64,000 bases of DNA from Feifania hominis. Lineage in GTDB: Bacteria; Bacillota; Clostridia; Oscillospirales; Feifaniaceae. Shown one piece after another: positions 34,725 through 45,339 of this stretch. The translations under genes and the position numbers were made by a program. How positions within the stretch are numbered: position 1 is the stretch's first letter; each line of letters starts with the position of its first letter. A model generated the notes under the pieces. That model was not told where the DNA came from. It did not search any database and was given only the letters and a program-made list of their open reading frames with translations. The DNA lies in assembly GCF_014384765.1 (NCBI RefSeq), contig NZ_JACRSP010000002.1, positions 248,001 through 312,000 of the forward strand, given 5' to 3'.

Positions 34725-34744
34725 TAGTTAGTTTTAACTAACTA
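34725..34744 (-). promoter_or_regulatory. Operator dyad before the ABC operon
   Basis: TAGTTAGTT and AACTAACTA flank two T: a perfect 9-2-9 dyad 29 bases upstream of the first ABC gene. It is the most likely site for the adjacent TetR-family regulator. Confidence 0.72.
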
Positions 34745-34764
34745 TAAGGTTAAAGAAAGGGGGC

Positions 34765-35382
34765 TCACAGCCCCATGATGCTCCGCCAGCCGGCGGTGTA
34801 AAACTCACGCAGCGCACGGGTGTATCCAATTGCCTTTTCCCGCGGCATATCATGCACGACTATCTCGAAAAAGCCGGAGAAGAATCCACTGACTAAAATA
34901 TGTTCAAGCTGGCCGTCAATCGGCTGTGTCTTGTGCCCCAGCTGCCCGAGCACTCGCAAAAAGCGATTGGTCGCCTCGGTTTCAATTTCTACAAGCGTGT
35001 GAACAAAGTTCTCATACTCTGTACCCTGCGCGCAGCACAGCAGCAGTTTAAACGCGTCGTAGTGCTCATACAGATAGTCCACCATCCACATCATACATTC
35101 GCCCGAGATTTCCCCCATGTTACCGGGCTGCTGCTCGGGCGGTAACTCGGCAAACTCATTTTGCGCACTGTTGAACCGCGCGAGAAAAGTCTCTGCCTGC
35201 TCGCCTACCAGGGCATCAAACAGGGCCTCCTTGCTGCTGTAGTAGCCATAGAAAGCTCCGGTGGTGACACCGGCCTGTTTTACAATGGTACGAAGCGACG
35301 CCTCGCGAAACCCCCGCTTGAGAAATTCTCTGCGCCCGGCATCCAGTATGCTCTGCCGTGTCGTCTGCTCTCGCCCCGCCAC
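34765..35382 (-). CDS. TetR-family regulator
   Basis: The 205-residue protein starts at GTG after GGGAGG. Its N-terminus is a TetR helix-turn-helix (TRQSILDAGRREFLKRGFREASLRTIVKQAGVTTGAFYGYYSSKEALFDALV). The rest is a helical ligand domain. It precedes the ABC pair on the same strand with its own dyad upstream. It probably represses the transporter and itself. Confidence 0.9.
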   Translation of the reverse strand: MAGREQTTRQSILDAGRREFLKRGFREASLRTIVKQAGVTTGAFYGYYSSKEALFDALVGEQAETFLARFNSAQNEFAELPPEQQPGNMGEISGECMMWMVDYLYEHYDAFKLLLCCAQGTEYENFVHTLVEIETEATNRFLRVLGQLGHKTQPIDGQLEHILVSGFFSGFFEIVVHDMPREKAIGYTRALREFYTAGWRSIMGL

Positions 35383-35400
35383 AGGATACCTCCCAACATT

Positions 35401-35415
35401 TATAACACTGTTATA
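35401..35415 (-). promoter_or_regulatory. Operator-like dyad before the TetR gene
   Basis: TATAACA and TGTTATA flank one base (7-1-7). It differs from the dyad at 34725, so two regulators or two site types may be involved. Confidence 0.5.
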
Positions 35416-35449
35416 TTTTAATCCCTATTCGGCTTTTTTGTCAAGCGAA

Positions 35450-35479
35450 AAAAAAGAAGAGCTTGCGCTCTTCTTTTTT
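35450..35479 (-). terminator. Terminator after the membrane protein gene
   Basis: AAAAAAGAAGAGC and GCTCTTCTTTTTT pair around TTGC. It overlaps the gene's stop. Confidence 0.85.
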
Positions 35480-36263
35480 ATCGGTACATCAGACGGACAG
35501 TGTAGTAAATCGCCGCGACAAGCGCACAGCCGCCCACCGCAAACAGAGCGTAGTAGGCGAAGCTTGCGCCGTAGACCAGAATCAGCGGGAAGAGAACCAT
35601 CGCCAGTACAAAGAACAAAAACAGCGGGGCATAGCGCGTTTTCTCTGAGAAAACGGCAATGCTCTTTGTGCCGATGGTAAGCTTGCCCCCTTTGACCTTG
35701 AGGTACACCGCGAGCGCGAGCGCCACGGCAAACACAGCCTCAATGGCAATCACCAGACCGGTCAGCGACCCCTGAAACGGCGGATAGGTCAGAAGACGAT
35801 ACATGCCGTAAATGGCGAGAAAGCTCATGATCATCGAGCCCGCCAGCACAAAGAAGTCAAACTCATAGATAAAATAGATCAAAAAGAGCACATAGGCCAC
35901 GGGGATGATGATGTAGCAGGCCTTGACCGCATCGAGATGATACTCAGAGATGGCCCAGAGAGCAATGAGAAACGCCGCCACAACGCCGATGATCTCGGGC
36001 AGCGTAAGCGGAAAAGCGGAAAGGTCTTTTCCCTTTTTCTTTGAACGGACGTAGTACACAACGGCCCATACGCCCACGAGCACCGCCAGGACAGCGAGTA
36101 CAGGAATCATCACCTTGACCGCACGGTACCCATAGAGTGTCATATGCCCGCGCCACAGAAACATCAGCGCAATCAGTACGGCAAAAGTGATGGCGGAGTA
36201 GGCGACAATCTTATTGCTCACCCGAAGCTCTTTTTTGGTCTGTTTATTCTGCTTAGAAGACAA
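35478..36263 (-). CDS. Polytopic membrane protein of unknown function
   Basis: The 261-residue protein has a charged N-terminus (SSKQNKQTKKELRVSNK) and about eight hydrophobic spans, including IVAYSAITFAVLIALMFLW, VLAVLAVLVGVWAVVYYV, IIPVAYVLFLIYFIYEF and YALFAVGGCALVAAIYYTV. No transporter or enzyme motif is evident. It lies 15 bases after rsmE on the same strand and ends in a terminator, so it is the last gene of that operon. Confidence 0.75.
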   Translation of the reverse strand: MSSKQNKQTKKELRVSNKIVAYSAITFAVLIALMFLWRGHMTLYGYRAVKVMIPVLAVLAVLVGVWAVVYYVRSKKKGKDLSAFPLTLPEIIGVVAAFLIALWAISEYHLDAVKACYIIIPVAYVLFLIYFIYEFDFFVLAGSMIMSFLAIYGMYRLLTYPPFQGSLTGLVIAIEAVFAVALALAVYLKVKGGKLTIGTKSIAVFSEKTRYAPLFLFFVLAMVLFPLILVYGASFAYYALFAVGGCALVAAIYYTVRLMYR

Positions 36264-36278
36264 GGATTTCTCCTCCCA

Positions 36279-37007
36279 CTATAAGTTATTTGTCAATGTC
36301 ATCAGCGCTGCAAGCGCACAGGCGCCCGCCGTCTCGGTGCGCAGAATCCGCGGCCCGAGCGTGTAGGGCTCCATGCCGAGACTGCGTGCCAGAGTAGCCT
36401 CGGCTGTGTCAAAGCCCCCTTCTGGCCCGACGACAATCTGATAGGCCTGCGCCGCGGGGGCGCTGCGAAGGGTGCGCTCCCGCTCGGCCTCATAGAGAAA
36501 TACGGGGCAGCCCCCGCCCGAGGCTATCTGAGCCAGCGCCGCTTCGAGCTCCAGCGCAGCGCACACTCTCGGTACGATGCCCCTGCCCGACTGCTTGGCC
36601 GCCTCATAGGCGATCTGACCGTAGCGGACGATCTTTTTTTCAAGTGCCGCTGCCTGCGGGCGCGAAACGCACCGCTTTGAGATGACGGGGACAATGGTGT
36701 GTACCCCGAGCTCCACGCAGCGCTTGACGATGCCGTCCATCTTGTCGCCCTTGGGCAGACACTGGTAGAGCGCCACCTCAATGGTAGGCTCGCTGCCGTT
36801 CTGTTCCCGGCGCAGGATATCCAACTCAACCTGGGTGCGCGCGGTGGCCGCAATGCGGCAGATGTAGTCGGTCTGCTCTCCATCGCACACGACGACCTCG
36901 TCACCGGGCGCCAGACGCAGCACTCTTGTGATGTGCTCGGCGTCCTGCCCGCGCAGGATTATTCGGTTTGTGGACACATCCTGTGCAGCGCAGAAAAAGC
37001 GCCTCAT
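36279..37007 (-). CDS. rsmE: 16S rRNA (uracil1498-N3)-methyltransferase
   Basis: The 242-residue protein has an N-terminal PUA-like part (DAEHITRVLRLAPGDEVVVCDG) and a SPOUT knot with IGPEGG-type motif VVGPEGGFDTAEATLARSLGMEPYTLGPRILRTETA, diagnostic for RsmE. The ATG at 37007 gives the usual MRRFF start; a GTG at 37031 is possible. It follows prmA, a common pairing, but 180 bases away with a palindromic repeat between. Confidence 0.94.
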   Translation of the reverse strand: MRRFFCAAQDVSTNRIILRGQDAEHITRVLRLAPGDEVVVCDGEQTDYICRIAATARTQVELDILRREQNGSEPTIEVALYQCLPKGDKMDGIVKRCVELGVHTIVPVISKRCVSRPQAAALEKKIVRYGQIAYEAAKQSGRGIVPRVCAALELEAALAQIASGGGCPVFLYEAERERTLRSAPAAQAYQIVVGPEGGFDTAEATLARSLGMEPYTLGPRILRTETAGACALAALMTLTNNL

Positions 37008-37058
37008 GTCACCACACCCATCCGTCGCCACAGTGAAATGATCCTCTCATGACGCGCA

Positions 37059-37150
37059 GCGGCAATATACGGCTGTTTTTCGGCCGCCCCGCAGGGGGCA
37101 AGAAAAACGGCCCGGAATGAAATAGAATAGTCGCCATGCGTAATTATATC
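37059..37150. repeat. Palindromic intergenic repeat, copy A
   Basis: GGCTGTTTTTC (37071-37081) pairs with GAAAAACGGCC (37102-37112) around an inner GCCCC/GGGGC hairpin. It is followed by AAATAGAATAGTCGC and TTATATC. The same order of elements occurs at 44370-44463. It fills the gap between prmA and rsmE. Confidence 0.65.
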
Positions 37151-37186
37151 CCAATGTGGAAAACTTGTCCATAGAAAAGAATGCTC

Positions 37187-38170
37187 CTAGGGCTCTGTGT
37201 GCGGCCGCGTCGCCGTAATCTCGCACCAGCCGCCCTGCTCGGTCGTCTCTGTGATGCAGTAGCCGAGTGCGCCGAGAGCGTCCAGGACATCGTCTTTTCT
37301 CTCGTCAATGATGCCCGATGTGATAAAAACGCCCCCCTCTTTGAGAAAATTCAGCGCGAGCGGGGCCGCCGCAATGATGACGTCCGCCACAATATTCGCC
37401 ACGATGACGTCAAATTTTTCACCACCCGAGAGCTTTGACAGTGTCTCAAGATCGGTCACATTGCCGGAAGTGAAGTAGCAGCGCTCTTCGCCGATGCCGT
37501 TGCACTGCGCGTTTCGGTAGGCGACCGGTACTGCATTCTCGTCGATGTCGATGCCGCGGGTCTGGCCCGCGCCGAGCAGCAGCGCGGCAATGGAGAGAAT
37601 CCCGCTGCCGCAGCCGAGATCGAGCACATGCTCGCCGCCTCTGATGTGGCGCTCGAGCGCTGTCATGCACAGCTGCGTGCTGTGATGGGAACCCGTACCG
37701 AAAATCATACCGGGGTTGATCACAAGCACCGTGCGGCCGCCCGCATCGCCGATCTCCTCCCACTCGGGACGGATGAGCAGCTTCTCCCCCACCGGAATGG
37801 GGTTGAAGTACTGCTTCCAGCTGTTGGACCAGTCCTCCTCGTTGATGTTGGCAGTCTTGAGTTCAAGCGAGCCAAAGTCGATCTCCGGCATGCTGTCGCG
37901 CAGATCCGAAAGACCGTGCTTGACGGCGAACATGGTCTCGACGCCGCCGGCGTTGTTCGGCACATAAAACGTGACCTGGCAGAGATTTTTCTGCCGGTTT
38001 TGAAGCTCCTCATCGACATAGTCCCAGTACTGCTTATTCTGCTCTAAAAACTCCTCAAAATCCGCGCCGTCCTCAATCTGAAACCCTGTGAGTCCCAGCG
38101 CGATCAGCCGCGCGCAGACATAGTCGACCGCTGCGTGTGTGGTCAGAATGTTCAATTCCAGCCAGTCCAT
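37187..38170 (-). CDS. prmA: Ribosomal protein L11 methyltransferase
   Basis: The 327-residue protein begins MDWLELNILTTHAAVDYVCARL, with GMIFGTGSHHSTQLCMTALER and the SAM motif VLDLGCGSGILSIAALLLGA and DVIVANIVADVIIAAAP, all typical of PrmA. It trimethylates ribosomal protein L11. The ATG at 38170 follows GGGGGAGAG. Confidence 0.95.
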   Translation of the reverse strand: MDWLELNILTTHAAVDYVCARLIALGLTGFQIEDGADFEEFLEQNKQYWDYVDEELQNRQKNLCQVTFYVPNNAGGVETMFAVKHGLSDLRDSMPEIDFGSLELKTANINEEDWSNSWKQYFNPIPVGEKLLIRPEWEEIGDAGGRTVLVINPGMIFGTGSHHSTQLCMTALERHIRGGEHVLDLGCGSGILSIAALLLGAGQTRGIDIDENAVPVAYRNAQCNGIGEERCYFTSGNVTDLETLSKLSGGEKFDVIVANIVADVIIAAAPLALNFLKEGGVFITSGIIDERKDDVLDALGALGYCITETTEQGGWCEITATRPHTEP

Positions 38171-38239
38171 CTCTCTCCCCCGCCGCATTTTCGCGGCGCC
38201 GAATTCCGGCTTCGGCCCGCCGTGATGAAAGCGCAAAGG

Positions 38240-38263
38240 CAGGGGGCTTCGGGAAGCCCCCTG
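38240..38263 (-). terminator. Terminator after the SLH protein gene
   Basis: CAGGGGGCTT and AAGCCCCCTG pair around CGGG. The T-run is poor, so some readthrough into prmA is likely. Confidence 0.6.
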
Positions 38264-38281
38264 TCCAAGTAAAATCTCTTA

Positions 38282-40501
38282 TCAGCTGACTTCGATGATG
38301 CGGACCATTCCGCCCGTCTCCACCGTGTTGTTGATGAAAATCTTAAAACTGGTGTACATGGATTTTGCCTTGTCAAGCGCAATGATCTTATCCGCCGACG
38401 GTGCATAGACGATGACATCCTGTGCAATCGGAATAAACTTGCCGTCAATCTTGACAAACTGGTCGGTGTCAAAATCCTTGAGGGCAACCGTGCCCTCATA
38501 GCGCACCGGGCTCACCGCGAGCACACGGCCCGACTTGACGGTGATGCCTCCGTAGCTTGACAGGCCGGAGGTAGTGGGCAGATTGTAGGAGTAATTCTCC
38601 GTGACCTCCTGCCCCTCATCGTTGACATAGCGGATGGAGACACTGTCCTCACTGGCTTTGGTCAGGCCGTAGATATAGCCGCTGCCAGTCACATCGCGCA
38701 GTACCAGTGTTGTAATGGTCCCTGTCGAGTCGGTCAGCGCGAGCTCGACCATACTCGACGGCACCGTGTCAATCTTGATGTCGGACAGGCTGATCTGCAT
38801 CAGCGGCGCGTAGGAGGACATCTTCTCGTAGATCTTACACGAGGGCGACAGCGCTGTCTTGCCCACCGTGCGGTTCTTGACATCCAGCGAGCCCGTGACC
38901 GAACCGCTGGTGACAGGTCTGAGAGAAATGCTGTTGCCAGAGCCCGTGTACACACGCACCAGCTGGCCGACATACTCGTCGGTGAACAGATTCGACTTGC
39001 CGCTGATCTCAATGCCGTTTTGCAGTGTCACAACCGCCATACCCGCGTCGGACAGACTCTTGACGATGCCGTATTGCTCAGCCTGCAGCTCGCTCTGGCG
39101 CACCGCACCCGCAACCGTGCCGTCCGGCGCGAAGAGCAGAGTGATCGCATCCATCAGCTTGAAATTTTTGAAATCGGCCGCGCCGTTGGCAGAGACCACA
39201 AATTTTGTGCCGAGCACCGTCACCTCAGAGGGCAGCGTGAACGACGGGTAGGCGTCTTCATAGCGGCCCGAGAGTTTGTTGTCGCTGACGTTGATGGTAT
39301 TGGTCGCGGCGGAGTAGGTTGCAACATCGTACTTTTTGATCTTATCATAGCCGACTTCCACGCCATTTTTGATGATTTTCGCCCCCGAAGTCGACGGGAA
39401 CAGACCCGCGAGCGGGTTGTAGGAGGAGCTGCCGTCGCTCGTAACCACATAGGGGCCCACTCCCGCGACAGCGCTGACCGTGCTCAAATACTCAATCGCG
39501 CCCGAGTCGTTTGTGAAGATGCTCACCACCATACCGGGGGTGATGTCAAACCAGCAGAGATTAAACGCCTTCTTCTGGCCCTTGATGACAACCGGCGTAT
39601 TTGCCGAAACACGGTAGGTCTTGCCGTCGCTGCCCTTGATGTAATCGCCGGTTGTCTCCGAGACGTTGACGACCGTTGTGTTGTACTTGTAGGGGACAAA
39701 GCCGTTGACCTGGCCGCTGCCATCTACAATGAGGATGCCCTTTGTGCCGACGAGCGCCGCCGGCAGAATGAACTTCGAGGTGTAGGTGCCGGCCTCGGAG
39801 TCGGTCTTGATCTCATACTCCGACAGGGACGAATCGGTAGCGCCGGTCGCAAGTACCATCACATTGTCCTGCGTGGTCTTGCCGAGCGTCGTGACAAAGA
39901 GCGAGCCCTCGCGGCCGCCCTCCGCGCGCACGGGCGTTACCAGCATATTGGCGATGAGCACTGCGGCGTCGCCGCGCAGCATGGGCGTATCAAGCCGGAC
40001 GTTGACACCGTCGGTCAGGCCAATGGCCGCGGCTTTCTCAATGTAACTTGCCGGCCAGTTTGCGCCGATGTCCTCCACCGTGTAGCCGAGCACGCGAAGC
40101 GCGATGGTGACAGCCTCCTCATTGGTGATGGACTGGTCCGGCTTGAACGTGCCGTCGGCATAGCCGCCGATGAGCGGCTTTTCCATCTTGACGGCGTAGT
40201 TGATGTAGCTCGCTGCCCAGTGGGTGTGGGGCACATCCGGGAAGATGGTGAAATCCTTGTAGAGGCTCAGCATCGCCTTGACGTCAAGCGCCGAGACGAT
40301 CATCTTGGTAAACTGGGCCCTTGTGAGCTGATCGCCCGGGCGGAACGTCCCGTCGCCGAAGCCGTCGAGAACGCCGAGGCCGACAAGCGTCTCCGCCGCA
40401 AGCGACACATTGGCGTCCTGAATGTCGGAAAACGCCATCGCGCTGCTCGCAAACGAGAACACAAGCACCAGTGTGAGTAGCAGAGAACAGATTTTTTTCA
40501 T
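38282..40501 (-). CDS. S-layer homology (SLH) domain surface protein
   Basis: The 739-residue protein has a signal peptide ending in SSAMA, then three SLH repeats over about residues 22-195 (FSDIQDANVSLAAETLVGLGVLDGFGDGTFRPGDQLTRAQF; FPDVPHTHWAASYINYAVKMEKPLIGGYADGTFKPDQSITNEEA; a third ending RLDTPMLRGDAAVLIANML). SLH repeats bind cell-wall polymers. The remaining 540 residues are beta-rich, full of Val/Thr/Ser/Gly, and match no enzyme I know. It starts 55 bases after the MacB-like permease stop on the same strand, so it may be exported in connection with that transporter. Confidence 0.88.
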   Translation of the reverse strand: MKKICSLLLTLVLVFSFASSAMAFSDIQDANVSLAAETLVGLGVLDGFGDGTFRPGDQLTRAQFTKMIVSALDVKAMLSLYKDFTIFPDVPHTHWAASYINYAVKMEKPLIGGYADGTFKPDQSITNEEAVTIALRVLGYTVEDIGANWPASYIEKAAAIGLTDGVNVRLDTPMLRGDAAVLIANMLVTPVRAEGGREGSLFVTTLGKTTQDNVMVLATGATDSSLSEYEIKTDSEAGTYTSKFILPAALVGTKGILIVDGSGQVNGFVPYKYNTTVVNVSETTGDYIKGSDGKTYRVSANTPVVIKGQKKAFNLCWFDITPGMVVSIFTNDSGAIEYLSTVSAVAGVGPYVVTSDGSSSYNPLAGLFPSTSGAKIIKNGVEVGYDKIKKYDVATYSAATNTINVSDNKLSGRYEDAYPSFTLPSEVTVLGTKFVVSANGAADFKNFKLMDAITLLFAPDGTVAGAVRQSELQAEQYGIVKSLSDAGMAVVTLQNGIEISGKSNLFTDEYVGQLVRVYTGSGNSISLRPVTSGSVTGSLDVKNRTVGKTALSPSCKIYEKMSSYAPLMQISLSDIKIDTVPSSMVELALTDSTGTITTLVLRDVTGSGYIYGLTKASEDSVSIRYVNDEGQEVTENYSYNLPTTSGLSSYGGITVKSGRVLAVSPVRYEGTVALKDFDTDQFVKIDGKFIPIAQDVIVYAPSADKIIALDKAKSMYTSFKIFINNTVETGGMVRIIEVS

Positions 40502-40556
40502 TGTACAGCACCCATTCCGCCGCCTGACGCGGCTGTATTTTTTACCCTGTGGCGTT

Positions 40557-41719
<1,163 letters not shown>

Positions 41720-41723
<4 letters not shown>

Positions 41724-42421
41724 GATACCGCCTCCTCTACCATGTAGTCGTCTACGACCTTGCCGTCGTGGATGCGGATCACGCGCTTGGCCTGTTTTGC
41801 GATCTCGTTGTCATGCGTGATCAGAATGACGGTGGTACCCTCGGCGTTGAGCTCCTTGAGAATTTTCATGACCTGGGCGCCCGACTTTGAGTCGAGGTTG
41901 CCCGTCGGCTCGTCGGCCATGATGATCGGCGGCCGGGCCGCAACCGCGCGGGCAATGGCCACACGCTGCTGCTGGCCGCCCGACATCTGGCTCGGCAGAT
42001 GCTTCATACGCCGGCTGAGCTCCACACGCTCGAGCGCCTCGGTGGAGAGTCTGCGGCGCTCCTCCTTGTGCATGCCGCGGTAGGTCAGCGGCAGCTCCAC
42101 GTTCTCAAGGGCCGTCAGATCTTTGATCAGGTTGTAGCCCTGAAAGATAAAGCCAATCTGCTTGTTGCGAATTTCGGAGAGCTTGTTGTCGCTGAGCTCA
42201 CTGACATTTTCACCCGCGAGATAGTACTCGCCGAGCGTCGGCGTGTCGAGACAGCCAAGCATGTTCATCAGCGTGGATTTTCCCGAGCCGGAGCTGCCGA
42301 GTATCGCCACGAACTCACCGTAGTCGATCCGGATGCTCACGCCGTCGAGCGCGCGCACCTCGTTCTCCTCACCCGGGTGATAGACCTTGTAGACATTGTT
42401 GACACGTATCAATTCAGCCAC
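41720..42421 (-). CDS. MacB/LolD-type ABC transporter ATPase
   Basis: The 233-residue protein has Walker [19 protein letters not shown], signature [15 protein letters not shown] and Walker [17 protein letters not shown], with the [20 protein letters not shown] end typical of the LolD/MacB group. It lies between the adaptor (16-base gap) and the permease (4-base overlap). Confidence 0.94.
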
Positions 42422-42437
42422 GTCATCGCCCCCCGGT

Positions 42438-44174
42438 CTAACCGACCATGACGACGCCGCCGCCCATCATTCCGCCGCCGCCCTGCATCCAGCTCGGGTC
42501 AGCCGCACCCATGAGCGCAACCTCGTCGCCCTCCTGCAGGCCGCTCTTGATCTCGACACTCTGGTCGTTGGAGATGCCGACTTCAACTGCTACGGCCACG
42601 AAGTCCTCCGGCACAACGGCAGGATCAACACCCTCGAGCGGTGTAATATCCCGGCCGCCTTTCTTGACGAAAGCGACATTCATGGGCGTTCCGCCCACAT
42701 CCATATACTGGATGGCGCTCGACGGCACAGTGAGCACATTCTCCGCCGAGGTCGCGACGATGTTGTAGTCGACGTACATATTCGGCATGAGATTCTGCGC
42801 ATCGTAAATCTCAATGGTCGCCGGGAAGTAGCTCATCCCGTTTTCAGCCTTGCCCTCGAGGGCGAGCTGAGTCAGCTGACCTGTGTAGCTCATCTGGTTC
42901 TCTCCGTCGTTGGAGGTGATCTGAACCATCATACCGACCGAGAGTTTGCCCACATCTTTCTCATCGATTTGGGCGTTGATGACCATGGTGTCAAGATTGG
43001 CAATGGAGATCAGGGATGTGGAAGTCGCGCCCTCGAGCTTGTCGCCCACAGCCAGATTCAGCGATGTGATGGTTCCGGAAATAGGTGCTGTCGGCGAGTA
43101 GCTCTCATACTCCTCGAGAACACGGTCATACTCTTTCTGCGCGTTTTCGAGATCCTTGCGCGCAGAGTCGACGGCGGTGTTGAGCGAGGTGTTCTCCATC
43201 ACCATGAGCACATCGCCCTGGTTGAAGCTGTAGTAGTCTTTCATGACAACGTCGACAACCTCGCCATAGGATTTGAGGTTGACGTTCATCTCATCGTTGT
43301 AAGCGAGTTCGCCGGTCTCGGCGGGCATCACATCGCCGGTCGAAGAGGCGACCGTCGCCGTCGCTTTCATCCCGGCCGAGAGGGCGCCTGCGTTTTTCAC
43401 GGTAATTTCAACCTCAAAGAGCACGGTGCCCTCTGCGGTGATCTTCTTGATCTTCTCAATGCCCGTGACCTCGCCGTTGATTTTGGACATGGTCTGCGGA
43501 ATGGAGACAACGGCGCTCTGCCCCACTTTGATGCTATCAATGTAGGCATAGGAGAAGTAGAGCTTGAGCTTCATTTTGCTGTCGTCAAAGATGGTGGCGA
43601 CAGTGGTGCCCTCAGAGGCGTTGTCACCCTTTTTTACCTTGACGTCACGGATCTTGCCTGAAATGGGGGCCGTCACTGTGAGATTCTCAATCTTCTTGAC
43701 TGCGTTGTTATAGGCCTCCTGCGCATTTTTGAGCGCGTTCTCGGCGTTTGCAAGAGTCTGCTCATACTCGGAGGAATCCACCAGAAACAGCGGGTCTCCC
43801 TTTTCAACTTTCTGGCCGTTTTCCACGTAGAGCTCGAGCACCTCGCCCTTGGCGGCTGACACGACTTCAGCGCGCTCTTTTGCGTTGACCGGTGAATAGC
43901 CGTAGACGCTGTTGTCAATGGAACCCGTCATGGCAATGCCCGTGTTGATTGTCACGGGTTTCGGCTTGAAGAAGAGGTTGTACACCAGAAGCCCCACCGC
44001 CACGAGAATGGCGGCGAGAATGGTCCACCCGATGATTTTTTTGATTCTCTTGGCGCGCTTTTTGTCTTTTTTCTTCTCAAAGACCGGCTCGGCAGGCGCC
44101 GCAGGCGGCGCCTCAGCCGTTGCAACATTAGATTGTGTGTTCTTCTGCTCTGTCAGATTTTTCTCATCAGGCAT
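42438..44174 (-). CDS. MacA/HlyD-like periplasmic adaptor protein
   Basis: The 578-residue protein has an N-terminal Gln/Ala/Pro-rich cytoplasmic tail, one span near residues 47-68 and a lipoyl-like barrel (VVSAAKGEVLELYVENGQKVEKGDPLFLVDSSEYEQTLANAENALKNAQEAYNNAV). A second hairpin set follows (AVDSARKDLENAQKEYDRVLEEYES; ITSLNLAVGDKLEGA), so two lipoyl/hairpin units occur in tandem. It ends in a Met/Gly-rich tail (GGGGMMGGG). It links the ABC pump to the outside. No outer-membrane partner is present, as expected for a monoderm. AAGGAGG precedes the ATG. Confidence 0.9.
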   Translation of the reverse strand: MPDEKNLTEQKNTQSNVATAEAPPAAPAEPVFEKKKDKKRAKRIKKIIGWTILAAILVAVGLLVYNLFFKPKPVTINTGIAMTGSIDNSVYGYSPVNAKERAEVVSAAKGEVLELYVENGQKVEKGDPLFLVDSSEYEQTLANAENALKNAQEAYNNAVKKIENLTVTAPISGKIRDVKVKKGDNASEGTTVATIFDDSKMKLKLYFSYAYIDSIKVGQSAVVSIPQTMSKINGEVTGIEKIKKITAEGTVLFEVEITVKNAGALSAGMKATATVASSTGDVMPAETGELAYNDEMNVNLKSYGEVVDVVMKDYYSFNQGDVLMVMENTSLNTAVDSARKDLENAQKEYDRVLEEYESYSPTAPISGTITSLNLAVGDKLEGATSTSLISIANLDTMVINAQIDEKDVGKLSVGMMVQITSNDGENQMSYTGQLTQLALEGKAENGMSYFPATIEIYDAQNLMPNMYVDYNIVATSAENVLTVPSSAIQYMDVGGTPMNVAFVKKGGRDITPLEGVDPAVVPEDFVAVAVEVGISNDQSVEIKSGLQEGDEVALMGAADPSWMQGGGGMMGGGVVMVG

Positions 44175-44369
44175 GGATACAGCCTCCTTAAAGTTTCCTG
44201 TTTTCCCTACAGTTTAGTATGCTCTTGGATTTAGACGCATTTCATATCACAATTGTTTCATAGGTCTTTTTTCGTCTCGGACACGTTTCGTCGCCCTGCA
44301 AACGCCGAAATAGGCCGTGACGTCCCTGCTTTAAAATATATCATGAGCAAATTGCGTCTATGATACCAT

Positions 44370-44463
44370 GCGGCTATGTTTTCAGCCGTCCCGCCGGGAC
44401 TTGGCCCCGCAAGGGCCGAGAAAACGGCCCGAGTTTCATAGAATAGCCGCGGCTATTATATCA
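44370..44463. repeat. Palindromic intergenic repeat, copy B
   Basis: GTTTTC (44378-44383) and GAAAAC (44420-44425) with flanking GGC/GCC enclose two small hairpins (GTCCC/GGGAC and GGCCC/GGGCC). CATAGAATAGCCGC and TTATATC follow, matching copy A at 37059-37150. This copy also has the 16-bp palindrome AATAGCCGCGGCTATT. Confidence 0.65.
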
Positions 44464-44563
44464 GATGGAGCAGGCGAACAGTATCGAATAGAACAAAATT
44501 CATGAAAATTTAAGATTTTCCAGCGGGCATGTTGTGCCTCATGGTCTCTGTACCCCAGCAAAA

Positions 44564-44590
44564 AGCCGCTCTGCGCGCGGCAGAGCGGCT
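44564..44590 (-). terminator. Terminator after the XRE gene
   Basis: AGCCGCTCTGC and GCAGAGCGGCT pair around GCGCG; TTTT follows on the minus strand. Confidence 0.82.
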
Positions 44591-44594
44591 CTGT

Positions 44595-45305
44595 TTACTT
44601 TGGCAATTTGCTTTTGATGTCATTTTCGGCATTTTTGATCATGTTGAGCAGCGCCGGCGCATCCTTTGGAAAGCTCTGTTTGAGCTGGTCATAGGTAAAG
44701 GGCTCCCGTGTGTCGTCGCGCTGCGCTGCAATGGCGGCCGCCGTCTTTTTGAGCTGCAGCTCGCACAGAGTCTGCGCGGCCGACGCCGCCTGCTCAAAGG
44801 CCAGATCATCCACCCCGAAAAAGGCCGGCTGATTTTGGCTGTTCGACTGGTAGTAATAGCGGAAGAGACGGTAGATGACAAGGGCAAGATACTTTTGAAA
44901 CTCGGCCGACAGCTCCTTGTAGCGCGCGTCACGGGTCAGATCAAACAGCACGCTTGCGGCGCTGACAGTCAGCGCCTTGCCAAGGGACGGAAAGATGCTG
45001 CCGCGAAACACATTCTCTTTGGGCGTCTCATCGGGCTGTCCGCTCTGCGGTTCCTCCCCAGGACGGCGCTCTGCGGTACGGCCGAGCAGGTAGTCGGTTG
45101 AGACATTGTAAAAAGAGGATATCTTGACGAGAAAATCAAGTCCACACTCCCGGATACCCTTTTCATAGTGCGAGAGCAGCGCCTGCGAAATGCCAAGGCT
45201 CTTTGCCGCGTCCTTCTGACTGATTCCCCGCTCTTTTCTCAGCAGCGAAATCAACCGCGGAAAATCGTTATTCAAATGTTTCGCCTCCCACTCACTCTCG
45301 GCCAC
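44595..45305 (-). CDS. XRE-family regulator with a long C-terminal domain
   Basis: The 236-residue protein has a Cro/C1 domain at about residues 15-75 (FPRLISLLRKERGISQKDAAKSLGISQALLSHYEKGIRECGLDFLVKISSFYNVSTDYLLGRT). A Pro/Glu linker and a helical domain of about 130 residues of unknown type follow (SAASVLFDLTRDARYKELSAEFQKYLALVIYRLFRYYYQSN). The C-terminal helices may bind a ligand or partner. It is divergent from pduL, with a TTACA-n3-TGTAA dyad just upstream. Confidence 0.87.
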   Translation of the reverse strand: MAESEWEAKHLNNDFPRLISLLRKERGISQKDAAKSLGISQALLSHYEKGIRECGLDFLVKISSFYNVSTDYLLGRTAERRPGEEPQSGQPDETPKENVFRGSIFPSLGKALTVSAASVLFDLTRDARYKELSAEFQKYLALVIYRLFRYYYQSNSQNQPAFFGVDDLAFEQAASAAQTLCELQLKKTAAAIAAQRDDTREPFTYDQLKQSFPKDAPALLNMIKNAENDIKSKLPK

Positions 45306-45339
45306 AGCCGTATTCGAATCGACTGTTTTCTATTATATA

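Larger units (their letters stand above)
44175..44594. other. Intergenic region between adaptor and XRE genes
   Basis: These 420 bases hold no gene that can be supported. The adaptor's promoter must be in the first part. Repeat copy B lies at 44370-44463, and the XRE gene's terminator at 44564-44590. The stretch 44460-44520 is AT-rich and otherwise featureless. Confidence 0.6.

Noticed and set aside
39020..40480. 486-codon open frame on the plus strand
   Set aside because: It is antisense to the SLH protein gene and has no recognisable fold.
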